Origin: an uncultured Mitsuokella sp.
GTDB taxonomy: Bacteria > Bacillota > Negativicutes > Selenomonadales > Selenomonadaceae
Direction: 5' to 3'
Length of the DNA: 12,085 bases
Assembly: GCA_900770895.1 (NCBI GenBank)
Contig: CAAGMF010000250.1
Coordinates: 1-12,085 of the forward strand
Shown piece after piece: positions 6,998 to 12,085 of this stretch (the first letter of the stretch is position 1; each line of letters opens with the position of its first letter). Position numbers and translations under genes: made by a program. Below the pieces are notes generated by a model. It saw only the letters and a list, made by a program, of their open reading frames with translations. It was not told where the DNA came from and ran no database searches.

Positions 6998-7817
6998 GTC
7001 CTTGTTCCTCTCCTGAATCCCTCAGCTTATCACGCAGCAATGTGCGTGGGGAATGTTGCAGATACTTCCGGCAAGTCTGCGTCAGATTGCGATAGTCGCC
7101 GAAACCAGTCTGCTCAGCAACCTCATAAACGCGCAACCGCCCGGCGGCCAGTAGCGACATGCTGCGCTGCAGGCGATAGCGGGCCAGCAATCCGCCGAAT
7201 GTATGCCCCGTGGCCTCACGCAATTTGCGCGACAAATAACTGACCGAGATCTGCTGTTCGGCAGCCAGGTCCTCGAGACTCAGCCGCTCCGCATAGCGCT
7301 CCTTGATTGTCCGCAGTATGGCCTGTACATAGGTATTGCGGCTCTGCGCCAACAATCGATCGATATCCAGCAGCTCCCGCACGGCTGGCTCAGCGGCATA
7401 GGCTGGCTCGGTCGACCGTGGATCTGCAGCAGTCGTTCCAGCTTGAGCGGCGATGCGGGCCAGCACCTGCGCCAGTTCTTCCTCCTCGACAGGCTTCAGC
7501 AAGTAATCGGCAGCCCGTAGCCGCAGCGCCTGCTGAGCATAGTCAAAATCCGCATAACTCGTCAGGAATACGACCTGCGGGGCTGCCTGCTGCTGATGTA
7601 GGCGGCTGGCCAGCCCGAGGCCATCGAGTCGCGGCATGCGGATATCAGTCAACACCACATCGGGCTGCGTAGCTGCTATGACGTCCAGTGCCGCTAATCC
7701 ATCGGCCGCCTCGCCTACGACCTCGGCTCCCATACTCTGCCAATCCACCGTAACGACAAGCCCCCGGCGGATGATTTCCTCATCTTCCACGACAACGACC
7801 TTGAGCAACTCCTTCAC
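6984..7817 (-). CDS. Two-component response regulator, YesN type (REC plus AraC HTH)
   Basis: A DNA-binding regulator of 277 residues. The receiver domain (about 5-120) shows acidic Glu11/Asp12, phosphoacceptor Asp58 in LTDIRMP, Thr86 in FLTSYADF and Lys108 in LLKPV. A linker follows, then an AraC/XylS domain (about 164-265) with two helix-turn-helix units: LEDLAAEQQISVSYLSRKL (181-199) and VYEVAEQTGFGDYRNLTQ (230-247). It is shorter than typical YesN proteins because the linker between domains is brief. The start is GTG at 7817, overlapping the kinase stop as GTGA, so kinase and regulator are co-translated. Likely targets are the adjacent permease/receptor genes and perhaps its own operon. 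Confidence 0.93.
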   Translation of the reverse strand: MKELLKVVVVEDEEIIRRGLVVTVDWQSMGAEVVGEAADGLAALDVIAATQPDVVLTDIRMPRLDGLGLASRLHQQQAAPQVVFLTSYADFDYAQQALRLRAADYLLKPVEEEELAQVLARIAAQAGTTAADPRSTEPAYAAEPAVRELLDIDRLLAQSRNTYVQAILRTIKERYAERLSLEDLAAEQQISVSYLSRKLREATGHTFGGLLARYRLQRSMSLLAAGRLRVYEVAEQTGFGDYRNLTQTCRKYLQHSPRTLLRDKLRDSGEEQGHESE

Positions 7818-9460
7818 TCTCCCTTCGTCCCATCAGCTATCCGGTATGGCAGCCGCAGCTGCACGACCGCCCCGGCAACTTCTTCCCCTTTATCCACGAG
7901 CCTGTTGTATATCGTCACGCCATATCCCTCGCCATACAGCAGCTGCAGCCGTCGATGGATATTGTAGATACCCGTATGGCAGGTCTCATCGACAGCTCGA
8001 TGCCCCGAAAGCAGTTCCTGCATGTAGTGCAGGCGCTCGCGTGTAAAGCCGCCCCCACCATCACCGACCGTGATACGGAGCTCCTGCCTCTCCACGGTTA
8101 TCGTCATATGGATGACGAGGTTCCCCTCAGCATCCGCTCCATACTTCATGGCATTCTCGAGGATCGGCTGTACCAGGAGCCTGGGCACCAGCGCAGCACG
8201 CGCCGCTGCTGCTATCGACTCCGTATACCGGAGCCGTGAGCCGTAGCGCCGTTGCTGTATGTATATATATTCCGCGAGGTAGTGCAGATCATCAGCCAGC
8301 ACTACCTCGCGCCGCGTCTCATCGATGCTGTAGCGCAGGAGCTGCGACAGAGACTTTATCATATGCATGGCCACCGTCGGATCGAGTCGCACCATATAGC
8401 GGATATTCTCAAGCGTATTGAACAGGAAATGCGGCCGGAACCTCGCCTCCAGCTCGCGCACCTCAGCCGCCCGCTGCGCCTCATCAAGTGCCGCATCCCG
8501 CAGTTCGCGGGAGCGACGCTGGCTCTCGCGGCGTATTCCCCAGGCCAGCACCGGCAACATGACCACGATCAACAGCAACAAGCCGCCCGTCCCGAGCAAG
8601 TAGCTGCCGAGCAGATTCGATATCGGCATCAAAGCATACAGACTGTACCCCGGCGTCCCATTCAGCACCTGCCGTGAAGCATAGTAATATTCGCCACGGC
8701 AGTCTATGATATGCCTACTGGCATCATCCACAGGCAGGGCTGCAACCTCCCGACGCAGGTGACCAGCATCATCCGCGAAATAACCGCCGGTCTCGAGTAT
8801 CATACCCGAAAACTCATTTGTCAGCACGAAATAAAGGTACGGCGACTGTACCGAGCGCTGCAGGTATTCGCAAGGAATGATGAAACAGAAATAGCCGCTG
8901 ACCTCACCCGAAGGAGAGCATATCGCACTGCCGATAACGATATCACGCTGGCTGATATACCCATCGGGACGCACGAATGTCTCGACATCCAGCGTCCCCT
9001 GTCGGCGCGCCCGGGTCAGGCGCCGTAAAAGCCCCCAGTCCGGATCCTGAACAAAGGGTGCAATCTCCTCCGGCAACTGGTTCTGACTGCCGAGCAGCAA
9101 CTGACCTGACGCATCCAGCAGATAAAAACCGGTCCCATCATGCGTTATATTGACCTCGTGGTACAGATAGCTATAGAGGTCCGCCCGCGCACGATTATCT
9201 GTCACCAGCTGATTGATTGCGCCTGCATCCTGCTCCAGCCTCTGCACCACCTGATTCGTCCGGGACTGGTAGTCAGCGATGACACCGCATAGGACTTCAC
9301 CCGCCAGAGTCTGCGCTGCACTACTGCGCTCCGTCACATAGTGATGCCATGTACCGAGCACGCCGATACTGCCGAGCAAAGCCACCACCACGATCGGTGT
9401 CAGGGCGTACTGCAGCAAAGCCCGCCGAAGCTCGGTCTGAAATCTGTCTTCCTTGTGCAC
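7814..9460 (-). CDS. Membrane sensor histidine kinase, YesM/LytS type
   Basis: Sensor partner of the following regulator. Residue numbers here count from the in-frame ATG at 9478. Membrane helices at about 24-45 and 290-314 enclose an extracytoplasmic region of roughly 245 residues, the size of a dCache-like sensor. The His_kinase domain has phosphoacceptor His350 in FRPHFLFNTLENI, N-box PRLLVQPILENAMKYG (432-447) and G-box VGDGGGGF (471-478). Only about 35 residues, charged and coiled-coil-like, separate the second helix from the H-box, so there is no room for a normal HAMP domain. I prefer the GTG at 9460 (548 residues) over the ATG at 9478: GTG has AGGAGG seven bases upstream, whereas ATG has a poor site and would sit only some seven bases from the predicted transcription start. 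Confidence 0.9.
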   Translation of the reverse strand: MHKEDRFQTELRRALLQYALTPIVVVALLGSIGVLGTWHHYVTERSSAAQTLAGEVLCGVIADYQSRTNQVVQRLEQDAGAINQLVTDNRARADLYSYLYHEVNITHDGTGFYLLDASGQLLLGSQNQLPEEIAPFVQDPDWGLLRRLTRARRQGTLDVETFVRPDGYISQRDIVIGSAICSPSGEVSGYFCFIIPCEYLQRSVQSPYLYFVLTNEFSGMILETGGYFADDAGHLRREVAALPVDDASRHIIDCRGEYYYASRQVLNGTPGYSLYALMPISNLLGSYLLGTGGLLLLIVVMLPVLAWGIRRESQRRSRELRDAALDEAQRAAEVRELEARFRPHFLFNTLENIRYMVRLDPTVAMHMIKSLSQLLRYSIDETRREVVLADDLHYLAEYIYIQQRRYGSRLRYTESIAAAARAALVPRLLVQPILENAMKYGADAEGNLVIHMTITVERQELRITVGDGGGGFTRERLHYMQELLSGHRAVDETCHTGIYNIHRRLQLLYGEGYGVTIYNRLVDKGEEVAGAVVQLRLPYRIADGTKGE

Positions 9461-9491
9461 GCCCTGCCCTCCTCTCATTTGCTACCTATCA

Positions 9492-9521
9492 ATTATACTA
9501 TACAGCACGGCGGCCTGCCAG
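9492..9521 (-). promoter_or_regulatory. Candidate promoter of the kinase-regulator-phosphatase operon
   Basis: On the minus strand: -35 CTGGCA (9521-9516), 18-bp spacer, consensus -10 TATAAT (9497-9492). It lies between the terminator of the receptor gene and the kinase start. The -35 matches four of six positions. A start near 9485 fits the GTG translation start at 9460. Confidence 0.5.
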
Positions 9522-9530
9522 GCGTTTTTA

Positions 9531-9561
9531 GTGCAAAAGGGCCCCTTGCGGGGCCCTGCAC
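9531..9561 (-). terminator. Intrinsic terminator after the AfuA-class receptor gene
   Basis: A 7-bp all-GC stem pairs 9539-9545 with 9550-9556 around loop TTGC. A lower 5-bp stem (9531-9535 with 9557-9561) is joined through a three-base bulge. On the minus strand the upper stem is followed directly by TTTT, and a further five-A/T run lies beyond. It begins 20 bases past the receptor stop, so it separates the transporter genes from the sensor operon. On the + strand no T run follows. Confidence 0.8.
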
Positions 9562-9580
9562 TACTGCGTATGACGAACTG

Positions 9581-10624
9581 TCACTGTACACTGGTGAATA
9601 TATCCTTGAATTTATCGAGCCAGCTCTTCTTGTTCTGGTTCACTACCTGCTCATCATCGGTTATGATATGAATCTTATCCTTCTCGAGCAGGCCAGCCGG
9701 AGCTGGGACATCGTCGCGCACACTGCGGCGATGGAGTTTCTGGGTGATGAGCGTCTGAGCCTCTTTGCTCGTGATGAAGTCGATGAATTTCTTGGCGTTC
9801 TCCATATGCTTGGCATTCTTGATGATATAGATGCCATCCGGTTTCGAGATGACGCCTTCCTTCATGTATACGAGCTTGACCGGAGCACCATCGGCAACGT
9901 ATTTGGCGCCGCCCTCCTCAAACGTGCATCCGACGACATACTCACCATCAGCTACGCCCTTATAGACAGCCGAGGAACCGGACAGAAGTTTGCCATCGAG
10001 GTTCGCGCAGAACTTCTTGACATAGTCCCAACCGTTATCCGGATTGCCGTTGCCCATAGCATAGAGCATATTTATGAGGTGCTCATAGGAGGACGAGGAC
10101 TTCGACGGATCCGCCATGGCGATCTTGCCCTTGAGGGCCGGATTCAGCAGGTCCTCATAGCCTTCGACCTTGATATCGCCGATGAGGTCCGTATTCACCA
10201 TGATGACGCTCGGTATATCGGTGAAACGGGTCATCGATCCCTCAGTATTCTTGAACGCCTGCTGTACATGATCCTCATTCTTCGAAGTATACGGTTCGAA
10301 CAGGTCAGCCTTCGGCTTCATGGTCGATAGCGAGCCACCCCAGAATATATCGCCGAGCGGATTGCCCTTTTCCGACTCAACGCGCTTCAGCAGTTCTCCC
10401 GTGCCAGCCGCCACGACCTCGACTTTGATCCCGCTCTCTTTCTCAAACTCTTCCACGAGCGGATTGATGAATGTCAGCGGATGCGGGCAATAGACAACAA
10501 GTTTGTTCGCGTCATCGCCCTGCCCGCCGGAACCGGAGCTCGACGATGAGCCGCCGCAGCCGGCCAGAGCTGTGGTCATCAGCGCAGCGCTCGCAAGCAC
10601 TGCCAGCATTTTCTTGAGTTTCAT
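9581..10624 (-). CDS. AfuA/FbpA-class periplasmic-binding lipoprotein
   Basis: Receptor of an ABC importer, 347 residues. Signal peptide MKLKKMLAV followed by a hydrophobic core and lipobox LAGC (lipidation at Cys23), then a Ser/Gly-rich linker to about residue 38. Mature landmarks: VVYCPHPLTFINPLVEEFEK (43-62), AAGTGELLKR (72-81), GDIFWGG (91-97), DIPSVIMVNTDLIGD (136-150), ADPSKSSSSYEHL (171-183), SSAVYKGVADGEY (217-229) and GVISKPDGIYII (257-268). The wording matches the AfuA/FbpA/PhnS group, whose ligands include ferric iron, 2-aminoethylphosphonate and hexose phosphates. No adjacent tyrosine pair occurs anywhere, so the Fe-ligating YY dyad of FbpA is missing, which argues against a ferric receptor. 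AAGGAGA lies seven bases before the ATG. It follows the permease gene by 28 bases. Confidence 0.88.
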   Translation of the reverse strand: MKLKKMLAVLASAALMTTALAGCGGSSSSSGSGGQGDDANKLVVYCPHPLTFINPLVEEFEKESGIKVEVVAAGTGELLKRVESEKGNPLGDIFWGGSLSTMKPKADLFEPYTSKNEDHVQQAFKNTEGSMTRFTDIPSVIMVNTDLIGDIKVEGYEDLLNPALKGKIAMADPSKSSSSYEHLINMLYAMGNGNPDNGWDYVKKFCANLDGKLLSGSSAVYKGVADGEYVVGCTFEEGGAKYVADGAPVKLVYMKEGVISKPDGIYIIKNAKHMENAKKFIDFITSKEAQTLITQKLHRRSVRDDVPAPAGLLEKDKIHIITDDEQVVNQNKKSWLDKFKDIFTSVQ

Positions 10625-10652
10625 GGGTTTGTCTCCTTTCTGCAGTCAGAAA

Positions 10653-12085
10653 TTACAAAGTCACATCATGGCGACCAGATACCTTGAAGAATATCACCAT
10701 AGCTGTTATCGTCGTAAGCGTCAGTATGGTCGACAGCGCAGCCGCTGTACCATAGCTGGCGCGGATAACCTCGGTATAGATGGCGACCGACATCGTCTTC
10801 GTAGCCCCGGTGAACAGGATGACCGATGAGCTCAATTCGTTGATCGCCGTAATCCAGGATATGATGGCCCCGCTCATGACACCCGGGAGCATCATGACGG
10901 CCGTTATCTTGAAGAATGTCTTGAGTGGCGAGGCCCCGAGACTGATGGACGCCTCTTCGAGACTCGGGCTCAGCTGGTACAGGATGGCCGAACTCGACCT
11001 CAGCGTATAAGGCAGGCGCCGGATGACAAGGGAAATGATGATGATGAACGCCGTCCCCGACAGCAGCAGGGGCCGTTCATTGAATGCCAGCAGCAACGTG
11101 ATACCAAGTACGGAACCCGGTATGATATACGGGAACATCGTCAGCGTATCGATGATATCCGTCAGCCAGCTCTTGCGCCGTGTCGTCAGATACGCCACCG
11201 TCATGCCCAGGAATATGATCATGATCATGGCCGCTGTACTGAATTCATACGTATTGGCAATGCAGGTACCGAGACTCTCGAATATCGTGCGATAGCTGTC
11301 CAGCGAATACCCATCGACAAACACCGAACCACTCGTCTTGAGGAACGATGTGTAGATGACCACGAGTTGTGGTATCATCGAAAGTGCTACCAGAAGGTAT
11401 ATGGCAGCATGCATGAGTACATTCTTTATCCCGTGCAGTTCCCCCATCGCCAGCGGACGCAGCGAGCTCATCGTGAACGATTTGCGATTCACAACATATT
11501 TCTGCAGCATGAATATGGTCGAGGTGATGAGCACCATGATGGCTGCCATAGCCGCCGCAAAGTTCGCCTGATCCCCGACCTCGTTGATGAATTCGGAGTA
11601 TATCATGACCGGCATGACGTTGAATCCCTCGCCGATGAGCATCGGCGTACCGAAGTCAGCCATCGCATTCATGAAAACCATGAGCGCTCCAGCCAGTATC
11701 GTCGGCGTGATCAGCGGGATGATGATCGTCACGACCTTGCGCAGGCCGCTGCAGCCCAGACTCTCAGCCGCTTCGATGAGTGCTGAATCGATGTTCTTGA
11801 GCGCGCCAGCCACGAACAGGTAGATGAACGGATACAGTTTCAGCGTCAGCACGAGCAGTATGCCGGCAAAGCCATAGATGGAGGGAAAATCGATGCCGAA
11901 CTCAGCCAGCCACCGCGTCAGTATGCCGGATCGTCCGCCGATGAGTATCCACGAGTAAGCACCGATGAATGGCGGCGACAGGAGCGAGATGATGACACAT
12001 ATCTCGACGATGTTCTTGAACCGCACCCGGTACAGCGTCATCGCATAGGCCAGAGCCGTGCCGATGATGACGGCCAGCACGGTCA
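10653..12085 (-). CDS. FbpB/AfuB-type two-domain ABC permease (partial, N-terminus outside window)
   Basis: Inner-membrane permease whose reading frame stays open to the right edge; the GTG at 12080 is an internal valine rather than a start, because the first visible residues are already within a membrane domain. At least 475 residues are seen. Two tandem permease domains each carry an EAA coupling loop: the first around residues 102-125 (IEAAESLGCSGLRKV, then PLITP), the second around 375-399 (EEASISLGASPLKTF, then MLP), counting from 12080. This duplicated layout is typical of FbpB/AfuB permeases, which pair with one receptor and a homodimeric ATPase. Probably some tens of residues are missing. 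Stop is TAA at 10653-10655; the receptor gene follows. The cognate ATPase gene is not in the window and may lie to the right. Confidence 0.9.
   Translation of the reverse strand, partial: TVLAVIIGTALAYAMTLYRVRFKNIVEICVIISLLSPPFIGAYSWILIGGRSGILTRWLAEFGIDFPSIYGFAGILLVLTLKLYPFIYLFVAGALKNIDSALIEAAESLGCSGLRKVVTIIIPLITPTILAGALMVFMNAMADFGTPMLIGEGFNVMPVMIYSEFINEVGDQANFAAAMAAIMVLITSTIFMLQKYVVNRKSFTMSSLRPLAMGELHGIKNVLMHAAIYLLVALSMIPQLVVIYTSFLKTSGSVFVDGYSLDSYRTIFESLGTCIANTYEFSTAAMIMIIFLGMTVAYLTTRRKSWLTDIIDTLTMFPYIIPGSVLGITLLLAFNERPLLLSGTAFIIIISLVIRRLPYTLRSSSAILYQLSPSLEEASISLGASPLKTFFKITAVMMLPGVMSGAIISWITAINELSSSVILFTGATKTMSVAIYTEVIRASYGTAAALSTILTLTTITAMVIFFKVSGRHDVTL

Noticed and set aside
9341..10330. 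A 329-codon open frame on the + strand opposite the AfuA-class receptor
   Set aside because: Antisense shadow that runs through the kinase 5' end and the terminator region; no recognisable domain or ribosome site.
9581..12085. Ferric iron (FbpAB) importer
   Set aside because: The permease layout fits, but the receptor lacks any adjacent tyrosine pair, so the iron assignment is not supported; kept as AfuA/FbpA class without ligand.

Overview
The window reads as chromosomal DNA of an anaerobic Firmicutes-type bacterium. The support is strong AGGAGG-type ribosome binding sites, short lipoprotein signal peptides ending in LFAGC or LAGC, and a YesM/YesN-type two-component pair. The GC-rich composition with frequent ATA isoleucine codons and GTG starts would fit a Negativicutes genome such as Selenomonas or Mitsuokella. 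That assignment is an impression from style, not a proof.

Layout. Bases 1-98 hold the 3' end of an unidentified + strand gene, which converges on a large minus-strand operon across a hairpin terminator (142-185). The operon (5208 down to 192) encodes a complete five-part importer of the nickel/peptide (Nik/Cnt/Opp) class. Its order is permease, permease, lipoprotein receptor, ATPase, ATPase. Divergent from it, on the + strand (5361-6149), is a class I SAM-dependent methyltransferase. The 152-bp gap between them holds the most striking element of the window: a perfect 39-bp palindrome (5251-5289) centred on base 5270, flanked by two mirror-image promoters. Both promoters have a TTATAT -35 inside the palindrome, a 17-bp spacer and a consensus TATAAT -10, and the two -10 boxes are equidistant from the palindrome centre. 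This looks like one operator controlling importer and methyltransferase together, and so suggests one physiological system, possibly uptake of a metal complex or other small ligand plus methylation of it or of a partner molecule.

The second half is a minus-strand block. A sensor kinase (start at about 9460), an AraC-type response regulator and a HAD-family phosphatase are joined by short overlaps and have their own candidate promoter. Just upstream lie a binding lipoprotein of the AfuA/FbpA class and a two-domain inner-membrane permease that runs off the window end. This lipoprotein gene ends in a strong terminator. The regulator pair, the importer and the phosphatase plausibly sense, import and dephosphorylate a phosphorylated solute. 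The ligand is inference.

No tRNA, rRNA, CRISPR, insertion sequence or phage gene was seen. No stretch over 300 bases lacks a gene.
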